The notes under the pieces are model-generated. The model had not been told where the DNA came from and did not search any database. It saw only the letters and a list, made by a program, of their open reading frames with translations. Positions 47,454 to 59,325 of a DNA stretch of 64,000 nucleotides are shown piece after piece (position 1 is the first letter of the stretch; each line of letters starts with the position of its first letter). Made by a program: the position numbers and the translations under genes. This DNA comes from Plumapathes pennacea (taxonomy: Eukaryota; Cnidaria; Anthozoa; Antipatharia; Myriopathidae): the NCBI GenBank assembly GCA_964036295.1, contig OZ038463.1:744001-808000 (forward strand), read 5' to 3'.

Positions 47454-48671
47454 AATAAGGATGGTCTGGTGGAAAACGCGGAGTACGGAGTTTTGCGTAA
47501 TCTATTGAAATTCAAAATAAATGTAAACACAAAGTTGCAACAAACACACTGTAATCTCATTTAAAATTCAGGACATGCACAAACATTGTTTTCTATCGTC
47601 TCCCACTCTTATATGCTCAAAGAGCCGCAGTAAAGCGTTAATTGAATGAAAGCTAGCCACAAATAACATTCGCATGTTTAACATTGAATTAAAGTTTTCG
47701 AGAATAGAGTTCGAAAACGCTAGTCACATCGCACACTGACTATATATGACAGTCAAGTAATGACATTTTACACGTTAGACGGCTAGTCTGCTCGCAGCCG
47801 TTTTGTGGTGGTTTTTGTGGGGGAAGGGCACAAGGTGTTGCGACCACAAGAGTGAGCGGAGTTTGATCAAAGTCCAATCAGCTTGTCCATGCTGTATGAT
47901 ATGTCTCTGGCGAAAGACTGCACTCGATCGCATTTTTCGGTCACTTATCTGTTTCCGGCGTGTGAAAAGGTGATAAATTCCATGCATGCTTGCTTTTATA
48001 TTATCTGTGGCCAGCTTTCATTATATTCATAAGAGTGGAAGAAGAGAGAATACAATCTTTGTGCATGTCATGAATTTTAAATGAGTGTGTTTGTTTTAGC
48101 TTTGCTTTTATTTTAAATTTCACTATATTGCGCAATACTCCGCACTCCGCGTTTTCGGGTCTGGTGGAAAACGCGGAGTGCGGAGTATTGCACAATATAG
48201 TGAAATTTAAAATAAGAACAAAGCTAAGAGACTGATGTCGATTTAAATCAACTAGAAATCATTACTTGGGAAAATGACATTTAAGCTTCCCGACATTTAA
48301 GTGAGTTCACTCAATTACTGAATGAATTATCAGTTTGTTATTGTTTTATAATCCGTTTTCACCGCTCGAAAGGGTGATAAATTCCTTGCATGCCTGTGTT
48401 ATTTGTGGTTTTCGAACTCTATTCTCGAAAACTTTAATTCAATGTTAAACATGCGAATGTTATTTGTGGCTAGCTTTCATTCAATTAACGCGGCTCTTTG
48501 AGCATATAAGAGTGGGAGACGATAGAAAACAATGTTTGTGCATTTCCTGAATTTTAAATGAGATTACAGTGTGTTTGTTGCAACTTTGTGTTTACATTTA
48601 TTTCAAATTTCAATATATTACGCAACACTCCGTACTCCGCACTCCGCGTTTTCCACCAGACCAATAAGGAT
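47454..48671. mobile_element. 1.2-kb foldback pair with 9-bp target duplication
   Basis: Element 47463-48662 begins GGTCTGGTGGAAAACGCGGA and ends with the reverse complement. Long imperfect arms share CAAACATTGTTTTCTAT, TCTCCCACTCTTATATGC and CATTCGCATGTTTAACATTG in opposite orientation. The flanks AATAAGGAT at 47454-47462 and 48663-48671 are a perfect 9-bp duplication. At 48125-48200 two further end sequences meet head to head (CTCCGCACTCCGCGTTTTC facing GAAAACGCGGAGTGCGGAG), so the structure looks like two related foldback units joined end to end. No transposase was seen. Confidence 0.8.
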
Positions 48672-50039
48672 TTGTATGGGGAGATTTTCAAATCACATTT
48701 TATGCGTGAAAATAAAACAATCTTTCTCCTAAACTTCGTCAGACAACATTACGAGTCCTTATTTACCAGGCAATTTGGTGCCGATTTAGCGATTTTTTTT
48801 TTTTGTGCTGCCTGTGTATGTTCTAAAATTTTGGAAAGGCAGGAAGCCAAATGCCTAAAATCCCCGACTCGCTCTTACATAATCGCCGATTTCTCCCCGA
48901 AATCATCGCTTAAACGCCATCCGGCTCCGGCACAGAACAGAACGATGACTAGACTTCTCAGACACATCGACATGCAGCCGATAAACGCTGTTTCTCCATG
49001 CGAAAATGCTAGCGAAAGCTCGGCAACTTCGATTCCTAGATCATCGGACAGTTATGCATGGACCAGAAAAAAGCCGTTGGTGTCAATTTGAATCCCCACC
49101 ACCCCTCCCCAATTGTCCTCAAATTCTGTGATCCGTTCCATACAATTCATGCACTCCATGGAATGGCTTTCTTCATCGCGATCACATTTCCCTCCCAACT
49201 GCCAAGTCATGCAGTGGCTTGCACATGTATCATTCATCCTGAGATTTCTTTGAAAATCCGAAAGAAAATAACCTTTCAAGGCTTTAAGGCTTCAGAGTTT
49301 TATTTAGAATGTCCTCAGCCTTTGTTTGGATCTTTGCTTGGGTTCGCTTACTTGCTTTATTGTAGGGTGTTGGGGGCCTTCCTTGTTTAGGAATTCGATT
49401 ATCTTCAGGGTGGACTACAGGCCTGTCTTGGGAAGATGGGGTTGCAGAGATGGTTGAAGTGCAGACCGGTGTTTCTGTAACCAGTTCAGATGCGGCCTTG
49501 TGGATTTTGGCATAGCATGCTTTGCAGCATTTCATTTCACGGACTGCATTTAAAATTGGCAACACTGGCCGTTCATCAAATTCACTGCGTTTGGAATATC
49601 ATTTCATGATCCGATTTTTGATCGTACAACGCGTGCTGCTACCTGATTACTTTATAAAACGGAAGCTGGACCTCATTTCTTGAAAAAGGCACGTAAACGA
49701 CACTAAACTCTGTCACTTTCCTTCAAAGATGCTCCCATCCGCCATCTTGAAATGCAAAAGTTCCAGTGATTACACGCGCAATGCTTACTGGGATATTGTT
49801 TCTCGAATTGAGCTCTGTTGCTCGAATCGAAAATGGAATGCCTCTTAAATTGTTTGCAAAACAAAAGAAATCGTAAAGGTAATCTGTCCGATCTCAAGCG
49901 GTCCAAAACTGAAAAAAAAAATGTCACTTCAAAATAGACAGCAGCAAACACCTGAGAACAGAAACCTTCGCCTACACTTTACCTTCGTTTACAGTTTGCA
50001 GTGTGACGTGTCAGACCGTAGCTCCTTCAAACGGTCAAA

Positions 50040-50540
50040 ACTTTTAAGGAGGCCCAAATGGTCGGCAACCGTTTCGTACTTGGCAGCCATTACCCGCGCT
50101 CTTCTAGCATCTCCATGAAAAAGACTCCTACTGGCAAAATCTACTGGTTCATGGAGGAAAACCTGTCCAAATTTCAAAGAAGGCAGCTCCCACTAAAAGA
50201 ACAGTCAGGCACAACCTCGCGAGTGTTCTGTCAAGGGAGACCTAACTCCAGATCAGAAGTATTCATCCCAAATACTTGGCCCGCTTCAGTCGAGGAGATT
50301 TTTCCAAGCGTCACTTCGAAGAGCAAGCATCCCGCTACGACAAAATAACGAATGCCTTCTCGTTGTATCGCGCATCCGCGTTCCAGACAAGGAATTTGGA
50401 TGTGCACCGTTTTCAGCCCTCACGCCCATTTGGTCTGTGCGACCGATTTGACACTGAATGGCCTTCACGTTTGAATACCAACTTCTTGCCGCCGCCCGTT
50501 CCTGTCCGTTCGTGCTCTCCACCAGATTCCTCTGTATAAA
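50040..50540 (+). pseudogene. Forkhead pseudogene
   Basis: Matches the intact forkhead gene (37406-38098) on the opposite strand. It starts at RRPKWSATVSYLAAITRALLASP, then loses frame at least twice through helix 2 and the recognition helix, and recovers as ARFSRGDFSKRHFEEQ through FLPPPVPVR before ending. The DNA-binding core cannot be translated continuously. It lies 200 bp outside the TTAA-flanked transposon. Confidence 0.85.
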
Positions 50541-52720
50541 AACTGGGTTTAGAGTAAAGATCCCGATTTGTGTTGATTTTCTCGGTACTCTTCTTGCTTT
50601 TGTTGTGTCATTGCAGGATGTGGAATGCAAAAGATAGAGTACGACCTCGATACGTAGTGTAATTTGCTTAGTTGCTGTAGGATTATAAGCCCCGGCTATT
50701 AAAGTAGCGGCTGCCAAAAGATCACAATGTGATTTTGTGATTTTAAATTTTGTGCAAAGACAAAATGTGTGCGTGCAATACGTATAGCAATATCTGTGTC
50801 ATTTATACAAACATTTCTCGATTCGTACTCTTTTGATTTTATTTTTGTAAAGAAGTTAATGTACAGTAATGTAGTCGTTGTGCTGGTCTTTTCCACAGCA
50901 CTTTCGTGATGGACAGTGCGTTAGCATTTTTTACAGTGTCAATTTTTGACGCCTGTCAGCCTGACCGATTTACAAACTAGACAATACGTGTATCCAGCAA
51001 CAGCTACCTACTTTCCTTACGACTAGTTTAGTGAGTTTCAGTGTTTGTGGGCTTAAGACATTTTCTGAATCCCTTTAGGAAGAGCTTATACATTAGCGGC
51101 GCCGCACTGAAAAAACAGCAGTAGCCTCTTATGGCATTTCTTGAAACTTCTGACATTAAAGTTATGATGCAAGATATTGTCAGTACCAAAGAAGAGTTGT
51201 ACCAGTTTATGATTATAGTTTAAATGCTAATACCAAATAAATGGACAGAAAAGCCACGATCGTCAACTTTTCGCCCTGAATAGAGCTTTATAGCAGTCAA
51301 ATAAAAGCGCCTTAGACCCTTTCACGGATTTCGATGCATGATGGGTAATCAGGGCATGAACAAAGAAAACATGGTGACGACGCGTGCGAGAAGTCTCTGT
51401 TTAATAGTGTAATCGCTCACAATCTAGAACCACTGAAAAGCTTGCAAATGACAATTTGGCGGAGTGCTCCGACGTTTCACCAGAAAAACGAACTATATTG
51501 TTACGGGGCTATAACAGACTTTAGAGTTGAAGCTCACTTTTAATGCACTTTAGCGTCGATGTTCCGTTTTCAAGAACAAGTCTCACTATCTGATCTATTT
51601 TCTTAGCCGACAGCTTTTATGCACCACAAGTGTTACGTCGTCCCAGTGATTTCCTAATAGTTTTCACACTGGCCGAATTAGAACACAAAGGATAGGAGAA
51701 ATGGATTTTCGCTAGGACCAAGTTCAAAGTCACATTCGAAACTCACATTTCCGAATGGACTTTTCCGCTAGGATGTCGTTAACACTCGAGTGGCTCCTCT
51801 ATTTGCTTACTACACTTATTCTAAAATCACACTAACACATTCCAATGGATACGATTGGCTGTAGTTAAGATCTGAAGGAAGAGAAGGTGCTGGCACGCCT
51901 ACGACAGTGTGCGCACTTGCTATTGCTCATTTCCTCAAACAGGATCTTCAATTAATAACAAGATCACTTAGATTTCCTGAGGAAGGCCTCAGTGTTAATC
52001 ACAGTAAACAACAACGTAAAACTTGATTAAACATCTATTCTAACTCTTCCAATTGTCAACAAAAGAACTCCAATTCACTAATTTATTCGCTTCCAAAACT
52101 ACGGGAAGATATTCCAATTTTCTGCTATAACAATATGCAGTATATTTGCCCTAATTACCCATCATGCATCGAAATCCGTGAAGGGGTCTATGCTTTAATA
52201 CAGTTAAAGGATTGCTATAAGTTAAAATTGCTTTTTTTTTTTTAAGGAAGCTCAAATGTACGCGGAGAACCATTTCCGACCGCCTCTTGCAAAATAATGC
52301 GTTTCGCGAATTTTTTAACAAATATTGACTACCGCGGGTTAGTTTGGCGTCGAACACTGCGACGCAGAATTAGGGTGTCAGGGGATATTTTTTTAAATTA
52401 TGACGTAAACCGTGACGGGGAACAGAGAGGGGAAATAAGAAGATAAAGTTAAAAATCAACCTTGAAAACTACGCGTTTACACAACAGAAATATAATTTTA
52501 GAGTCATTTGTTTGGGCGGTATCGTATGGTTGAACCAAATTTTTTATTCCCTGCCAAAATGACATTAAAAACAGACAGGTTGTACTAGTCCATTCTGTTA
52601 TAAACCCCCCTAAACCCCTTCTGAATTTCTTCGACATAATCAGAACAATTGAATTATCGTTACCCAAAATAAAAATATATCAACGGGATCACAAGAGATC
52701 CGAGCACATAAAAACTTGCA
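50541..52720. other. Spacer 3' of WRNIP1
   Basis: No gene is supported. It contains the inverted-repeat element at 51285-52222, listed separately. On the minus strand AATAAA at 52543-52548, about 175 bp beyond the WRNIP1 stop, is a good candidate polyadenylation signal. Confidence 0.45.
51285..52222. mobile_element. Non-autonomous DNA element with TIRs of about 60 bp
   Basis: The left arm contains TAGACCCTTTCACGGATTTC and GATGCATGATGGGTAAT; the right arm has the reverse complements ATTACCCATCATGCATC and GAAATCCGTGAAGGGGTCTA. The similarity extends outward into TATAGCA on both sides. The 0.9-kb interior has no long frame. The exact ends and target duplication were not fixed. Confidence 0.65.
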
Positions 52721-55700
52721 TCAGGTTTTCTTTCTGTCACTGCATCCAAAGAAGTCCGTACCCTCCAACTCAGGCGGGAGATACGTCTGATCCACTGGTC
52801 CATCGAAGGAGGGGTTATATTTGTAGCCCTTGCCAAACCCGAGCTTCTTCATTAGCGTGGTTGGTGCGTTTCTGATGTGCAGAGGGACAGAGGGTTGGGC
52901 ACCCTCCCAGTCTTTGACACATTGTCGAGCTTTGCTGTAAGCTTCGTAAACTTCAATGGATTTAGGCGCCCGAGCCAGATAAACCACAGCTTGGGAGAGA
53001 ATAACCTGCAAACAAAACAGCTCGTAGTTATTCTCATTACAGGAGCCGAGGTGGCCTAGCGATTAGCACGGGCTTCTTTCACACCGACGACCGCACTGTT
53101 CAACCCCCACTCAAGGCAGTGAATTTTGAGGTGTACAAACCTGACTCTGTACTCGTGGCAAGGATGACCACGCAAAATGGCGAACCCGTCTCTAAATAAA
53201 AAGAACTTAATACCTGCCAAATATCATTATTAGGAGTATTATTAGAAATGTGTAATTGTAATGGAACGAAGAAATGCACGCGTGAAAATGAGAAAGCAAC
53301 AGGTTCAAAGAAAGCCTGCAGAATTATTTCGAGGTTTCCATGACATTTGAACCCATGGTCTCTGTGATACCGAAGCCACAACCGGACGCATACGGCAAGA
53401 GTGAGCTATATAGCTTTATGCCCGGTCTGTGACGAGAAGGAAAGGTTATATGGATATAATATGGACTGCTGATATATATAGAAAAGTACTAGTAATATTG
53501 ATCGTAGTTTATAGTTATGAAGCAAGTTTGAAAATGCAAAAGTATAATTATGTTCCTTACATCACACTCGGGCATTCCTATGAAGTGACAGGCCTGGTAT
53601 GCTGCGACAGCTTGATTAAGAGCAAGAGGATCAGCCAGACCTGGAGAAAATATAAAAGAATGCGTACACAAACCAGATCCACAAGACAGAAACAAAGTAC
53701 AGCTAATTCTAACACATAATTCTACAGAAACCACGACTAATGTTTAGGTGGTACACAGATCCTTACGTGGACTACCTAAAAACCATCAACACAACCAACT
53801 TCCCAACTTCTCTCGGGAAAGGGGGCTTCTGCAGACAACTGACAACTACAGTTCTGACTTCGTCGACTTCTGGGGAACCAAGAAAAATATTCCCTTACAC
53901 CCGCAAATGCATCTCATGTGATGTTTAAGCGTGTAAGAGTTCCAGTTTAGTTGTTCAATCTCCCTCCTCGTACGCCACAGTCGTAAAAGTAACGAACTCC
54001 GTTCAAATTCAAGATGGCAGAAGCTTTTTGATAAACAAGGTACAAGGAGCACAAAGGCGCGAGGGCGCCGTTGAGATTTCGGGCGCTGGTAGAGATTACC
54101 ATTAGCGTGGCCACGCAAATATTGTGAAGAACATTGATGTTGGTAAGAGCAAAGGCTCAAATTTTCAGTCAACGTATTTTTTACCACAGCGTTCAACACA
54201 TTCACCAATGTGGCAACGCAGACCAAAAACTTGTCCTCACGGGTAATGACATTTTATTGAGCCATGGTCCTAACTTACCTACATCTTCATTTTATTGAGC
54301 CATGGTCCTAACTTACCTATATCTTCATTTTATTGTGCCATGGTCCTAAGTTACCTATATCTTCATTCTATTAAGCCATGGTCCTAACTTGCCTATATCT
54401 TCATTTTAGTATTAAGCCATGGTCCTAACTTGCCTATATCTTCATTTTATTAAGCCATGGTCCCAACTTACCTATATCTTCACTAGCACATCTTACTAGT
54501 CGACGAGCAATGTAGAGAGGATCCTCCCCTCCCACTAGCATCCTAGCCAACCAATACAGTGCTGCACTCGCATCTCCACCCCGAATCGATTTATGCATGG
54601 CAGAGATGATGTTGTAATGCTCATCACCCGCTCGGTCATACAACAAATGAGTTCTCTGAAGTCCCTCTTTGATGTGAGAAACAGTGATCTTCGCAACTGT
54701 AGAAAAGTCAACGTCGTGTGTGGACGCTTGCTCTGTTCCCTCTTCTGACGTAAAATTTTCGTTGTGACTCTGCAGAAGCTCTCGCGCCGATTTAGAAGTA
54801 CGTCTACTGGTCACTGTCTCTGCTGAACTGTTTGCACTGTTTGACATGGCGAGCTGAGATTGCACCGCCAGCTGAAGACCATTCAACGCTACTCTGGCAT
54901 CACCATCACAGAGACCCGCAAGAACATGGATTGCCTCTTCGTCTATCACCGCGACCGGCTGGTCTCTACGATTTTGGTACGTAAATAAATACACAAGAAA
55001 TTAGCTTAAACTTCTATGGTAAAGAGCCAAGTCAAATCCCCCATCCCTACATGGTGTCCTCACACTTCAGATGTCAGTACATATTCAAATAGCCAGAACT
55101 TTCCAATTTCTAAACCGAATGAAATCGAGCTACAATTTTCTTCTTTTTGCTTTTCGCCCAGGGCCCGGTTTTTCAAAAGCCGATTAAGCTAATCCAGGAT
55201 TAACGAAATTCTTTCTGACGACCTCTCTGCCAATAAAATGCAGGGTTTTATTCAAATATGGATTAAAAAGCTTGTTTTAGCTGAAAACGTATCAAGGAAA
55301 TCGTTGCAGGACAAAGCCTTCACATTTTCAGGCTTATAAATGACAAGAAAGTTTACACCTAATCCAAGATTAGCTTAATCGTGCTTTGAAAAACTGGGCC
55401 AAGATGTACAATAGAGGACAGAAATTTGCATGTTCAGATGAAAATATACTGAACTATCAAATCTTACTATCTCACTCATACGTTTACTTAGGAACATTTG
55501 TACCATTTGTACCAGTAAATATCTTCAGGCTCGAAAGGTTCCACTTTTCCAAGTCACAAGAAGCCTACATCATGGAATACCAAGCAGTCCAGCCAACATG
55601 AAGCAGTGGAACTAGTTATTATTGGCTTGTCATTCCTTTATGCCTCTCACCTGTTGCCAGGACGTACGGCACGTGCTCTCGTGGAACTTGCAGAACTTTT

Positions 55701-58700
55701 GTCGCTCAGAAGTGCCACACTCAAATCATCCAGAGCACGACAGAGAATTTGTTCAATATCTTCTGTCGACAGTTTTTCCAACACGATGACTCGACAGCGA
55801 CTCAAAAGAGCAGTGTTTAGCTTGAATGAAGGATTTTCAGTTGTAGCTCCAATCAGGGTGATTGTTCCGTTTTCAACAAAGGGTAGAAATGTGTCCTTTT
55901 AAACAAAATTGGCAAACAATTAGATACGAACATTATAAACTAAAATAAAAGCAAAAAAAGAGTATGGCTTTACTCATCAGTAGGTGTACTGATGGTTTTC
56001 AACCAATTCCCGGAGATTCAGAATACAAGAGAAGCCTCGGTTAAGTTGGAGTAATCTACAATAAACGCTACTGAGTAATCTTGGTAATGGTAAGGTTCCC
56101 TTCTTTTCGGACCATTCCATCTATTCCTATTCCGGAATAGAAATCACAAAATATACAGAATGCCACCTACCAAAACAACAGACTTCGCGCTGTTCCGAAA
56201 ACAGAACACGGCAAAAAAAAAAAAAAAATCCAAAACAAAACAATTAGACCGGCTATTCTGTCCAATTAGAATAGCTGGCCGCTATTCCGCCTATTTCTTC
56301 AATTCTGCTATCGGAAGCAGAATGGACGGAATGCAAAATCCGGCTAAAGTCATCAACTGCATATGAAATCAATCCCAAGTCATTGCAGAAATTTGTTTAG
56401 ATTTTGCAAACATGTTTAACTTGTCCAACTGTCATTGACCAAGAGAACTATTACCTGCCTTTTCTACCCTTTTTAACTTTTAACAATATTACCTTATCTT
56501 TTTTTCTTAGAGTGGAGGTTTGCCCGCAAGTCAGTTGGCGAAGTCATTAGACCGAAATATATATGACATTATAATAAAGTTATTTCTTCATTTAATCAAT
56601 CATTCACTACTGCCAGTATTGATCTTCTCAATGTAAAGGGTCCCGGACCGTAGCAAGTCACCTCTCGAAAAGAGCTAATGCCCCTGGAAGGCTTGCTTAC
56701 ATTGGTAGAGAATTCGGGTAAAGAGTTTATCAAAATGGCATCTTCCAAAATAGGTTATCGGCAGTGTTTGGAACCAAGGCCCAATTTTGTTCACAAATGA
56801 AGCAAAAACCATAATACACATTCCATTTCCTTGAGTAGCCCTTGGTAATTCGACAATATTTCAAGTCGCTAAATGTTGGCCATAAAGTTATTGAAGTTTT
56901 TTGGAAAACCGGACAGGGGGAGGGTTAGGGTTAGGGTTAGGGTTAGCCCTTTGTACGTCCGAGGGTTAATCGTTTCTTTGCCCCTAATAAACTCCAGAAT
57001 GGTTAGCATACTATTTCAACCCAGCCCCAGGAAGGTCCTAGGCTAAATAAAAAAAAAAGCAAAATTAAATTATAAATTATAAATTATAAAATAACAAAGC
57101 AAGAAGTAAAATCAAAAACAGAGATCAGCCAGAGGTAGTATGGATTTAATAAAATTTACACATAATTTTGCCAACACTTTCACGAATTAGTTTGCTCTTG
57201 GAAAGGTTTGTAGGCACAGATAGCTACATCTGAGTCTGTAATAATTAACATCATATTGGTCTTCTAACTGGATTAATAGGCCATTTCCGACATGCCTGCG
57301 GTTACCTCTGTTTCAGAGCGAGGCCTAGTGTGAAACCTTTCTTATGACAATGAATTTGATTTGCATAAAAATATAAAATAATTTTCGTAAGAAAAACTTT
57401 GCACTAGACCTAGTTTTAAAACAAAGGTACCAAGTATCTCAGAAATGGCCCATTAGTATAAAATGCAACACACCTGTTGAGTTTTGTTGAAGCGATGGAT
57501 TTCATCGACAAACAATATAGTTTTTCGTTTGAACATGGTCTGTTCATTTCTGGCTGCTTTTACCACCTCCTTCACATCATTAACGCCACTTGTGGTTGCC
57601 GAGAGTGACACAAATCTTGCAGTGTTGTTTATCTTGGCATTATTAGCAATAATGTGAGCAAGAGTTGTCTGAGAACAGATCAAAACCCACAACTGTTATC
57701 TAGACATAAATTAGTAAAATAGTAATGATGTGGTCAAAGCAAGGAAGAAATTTATTATTATAAGATAAGGTGGATAGTACACACAATCTGATTTGTAAAC
57801 ACGCATGCATTATAAGTCAACATACACACGAGTGCATCAATTTGACATCAGCTTGCATCAAACTCAATTATTTTTCTTGTTTTTTTGCCAAGTTATTGTT
57901 TGCCTTGTCTCATAAAAGAAATATAAAGGCTTGTCAGTGTATGCATATTGAGTTTTAGATGCACTTGAAAATTTGAATGAAGATGAGAGAAGTTTGGAGA
58001 AGCACGAGACATTCATCAATTTAAACTGAATTAATCACTGTGCAGAGTTGACATATACAAAGTCCTGTGCAATGAATTATGGATTTTTCATTTGTCACAA
58101 AAATTGTCCTGTTACCATGGAGACATGGATATCAGACCCTTAACCCAACAGACTTTGATTAAATGCAAAATCCATAATCCATGCAGGATGCACAGTAGTT
58201 TTCAGGTCAAACAGATGAATACTTTAAAAGTAATTCTTATTCAGAAATGTTGGATAACTTGCACTACCTACTATATACATCACTGATGTGACAGGAGACA
58301 CCTCTGAACACAAAAATTATTTCAAATCATCTCTGTCAGTGGGATGACCCCATTCTCTTTTGTTATTGATGTGCCAACCCATTGGCTACCAAAACAGGTT
58401 ATTTTGTTCAACAGTTGGCAAATCAGCATTACATAATAAAATATTTGAAAAAGTAATGCTGTATTGCACACTGCTATAAAATAATTTGTAATAGACACAT
58501 CTCAAAATTCTTGCGATTTTCACACTATTTGATTGCAATATTTTTCACCATATCTTCTATGGTCTACAGACTGTACAAGTCAACTGACCATACCTTCCCA
58601 CATCCTGGAGGTCCCCAGAAGATCATGGAAGGTACTTGCTCGGCCTGCAACAGTGTTCTCAACAAGGTATTGTTACCCAGTACTTTTGACTGGCCAACAT

Positions 58701-59145
58701 AGTCATCTAGGTTCTTGGGTCGCATTCGTTCAGCTAAAGGCATGAAGTTCCTCTTAGAACTCTTCGCGGTTGAAAGTGCCCGTGGTTTGCTCTCGTTTCC
58801 CCGAGCTTGTTCAGCATTATCTTTTTTTGTATCTGTGTCAATTCTCATTTTCTTCAGGGGTGGTGTACTGTTTAATTTTCCCGCCAAAATCAAATTCCCC
58901 CTCTTGGCAGAGCTCTGGCCACGGGATGGGACTTTCTCCGACTCATTTCCCTTTGGTTTGACTCCGGAAGACTTCAAGACGTCGAAGAAGCTCTTCTGCC
59001 GGGTCTGTGAGGAGTCTGGGGGAGTATTTGCGCCTTCAGACTTGGGTTGGGATGACTGAAGACATCGATCAACATGTTCATTCACTGAGTTTAGGTCAAC
59101 GAACTTTCCACAAACCGGGCACTCCGTTAGGGGAGATTGAGACAT
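52721..59145 (-). CDS. WRNIP1: WRNIP1, AAA+ ATPase of replication-fork maintenance
   Basis: Six exons: 58594-59145, 57474-57668, 55651-55895, 54472-54965, 53561-53640, 52721-53005; phases agree and the product is about 616 residues (human 665). The N-terminal UBZ4/Rad18-type zinc finger is [20 protein letters not shown] (9-28), which binds ubiquitin. The clamp-loader-like AAA+ core has Walker A GPPGCGK-T split by intron 1 (178-185), Walker B FVDEIHRF (DEIH 239-242), sensor 1 [11 protein letters not shown] and Arg finger LLSRCRV. The C-terminal MgsA/WRNIP1 domain has YWLARML, SEDIG, FIGMPEC and GKGYKYNP. By family knowledge it acts in the nucleus at stalled forks with ubiquitinated partners and polymerase delta/eta. 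It is divergent with SYS1. The exon-4 donor at 54471 is embedded in a minisatellite. Confidence 0.95.
53041..53110 (+). repeat. tRNA-like SINE fragment (WRNIP1 intron 5)
   Basis: GGTGGCCTAGCGATTAGCAC resembles a pol III A box and is followed about 40 bp later by CTGTTCAACCCCC, a weak B-box-like string. No cloverleaf with a proper acceptor stem could be folded by eye, so a decayed tRNA-derived SINE is more likely than a tRNA gene. Confidence 0.35.
54250..54482. repeat. Minisatellite that copies the WRNIP1 exon-4 splice donor
   Basis: Five to six units of about 44-49 bp, each containing AAGCCATGGTCC (or a near match), AACTTACCTATATCTTCATT and TTATT. The last unit overlaps the real exon-4/intron boundary (exon end 54472). 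On the minus strand each unit therefore repeats GAAGATATAG followed by GTAAGT; two units read GCAAGT and one has GTAACT. Confidence 0.9.
56216..56228. repeat. Poly-A tract (WRNIP1 intron 2)
   Basis: Short A homopolymer in an intron; nothing else notable. Confidence 0.6.
56920..56947 (+). repeat. Interstitial telomere-type repeat (TTAGGG)n
   Basis: Four consecutive GGGTTA units in WRNIP1 intron 2, the metazoan telomere repeat. Degenerate AACCCTAACC/AACCTTAACC strings also occur at about 5810 and 25710-25740. Confidence 0.85.
57279..57450. mobile_element. Dispersed short repeat, family B (172 bp, WRNIP1 intron 2)
   Basis: Inverted ends GGCCATTTCCGACA and TCAGAAATGGCC enclose inverted inner arms (AGAGCGAGGCCTAGTGTGAA versus GCACTAGACCTAGTTTTAAA). 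The flanks ATTAATA and ATTAGTA may be a decayed target duplication. Related fragments are at 15775-15875 and 22725-22850. Confidence 0.6.
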
Positions 59146-59325
59146 TTCAATTGATGGGAGTAATCGCTTGCCCCACTTCTTGTCGATTACAGTGATCAGC
59201 TACATCTTTCCTAAGCGCCTTTGATTAACATGTCCGGTCAGCAGTCCGTCCTAAACATATCTTGATACACTATAATGGGCCAGGTAACCTATAGCATGAC
59301 GTCACTTCCCATCTATATTTTCAAC
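59146..59325. promoter_or_regulatory. Probable bidirectional promoter, WRNIP1 / SYS1
   Basis: The WRNIP1 start (59145, minus) and SYS1 start (59326, plus) are 180 bp apart and divergent, leaving room for only one shared promoter and short 5' leaders. No TATA box stands out. The SYS1 start itself lies in CAACATGGCGAC, one base off the TISU consensus SAASATGGCGGC used by mRNAs with very short leaders. Confidence 0.55.

Larger units (their letters stand above)
44670..49848 (-). mobile_element. Probable TTAA-flanked DNA transposon (Kolobok- or piggyBac-like), about 5.2 kb
   Basis: The end beginning GAGGCATTCCATTTTC at 44674 recurs as its reverse complement ending at 49844, a perfect match over about 21 bp, and both ends are bounded by TTAA (44670-44673, 49845-49848). 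On the minus strand, open stretches near the 49844 end (49284-49565 and 49052-49279) contain KCCKACYAK and a Cys/His-rich run (CASHCMTW, CDRDEESH, CMNCMER) of the kind found in repeat-encoded cnidarian proteins; they are separated by a stop. No DDE core was recognised. Two younger elements (46985-47387, 47454-48671) sit inside. TTAA is the target of Kolobok and piggyBac elements. Length and coincidence of ends support one element, but two independent ends are not excluded. Confidence 0.5.

Noticed and set aside
48558..49091. 177-aa plus-strand frame
   Set aside because: It runs from the arm of a foldback element into the TTAA-flanked transposon across their boundary, with no domain recognised; a chance frame.
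55606..55902. Plus-strand frame
   Set aside because: Antisense shadow of WRNIP1 exon 3.
58715..59059. 114-aa plus-strand frame
   Set aside because: Antisense shadow of WRNIP1 exon 1.
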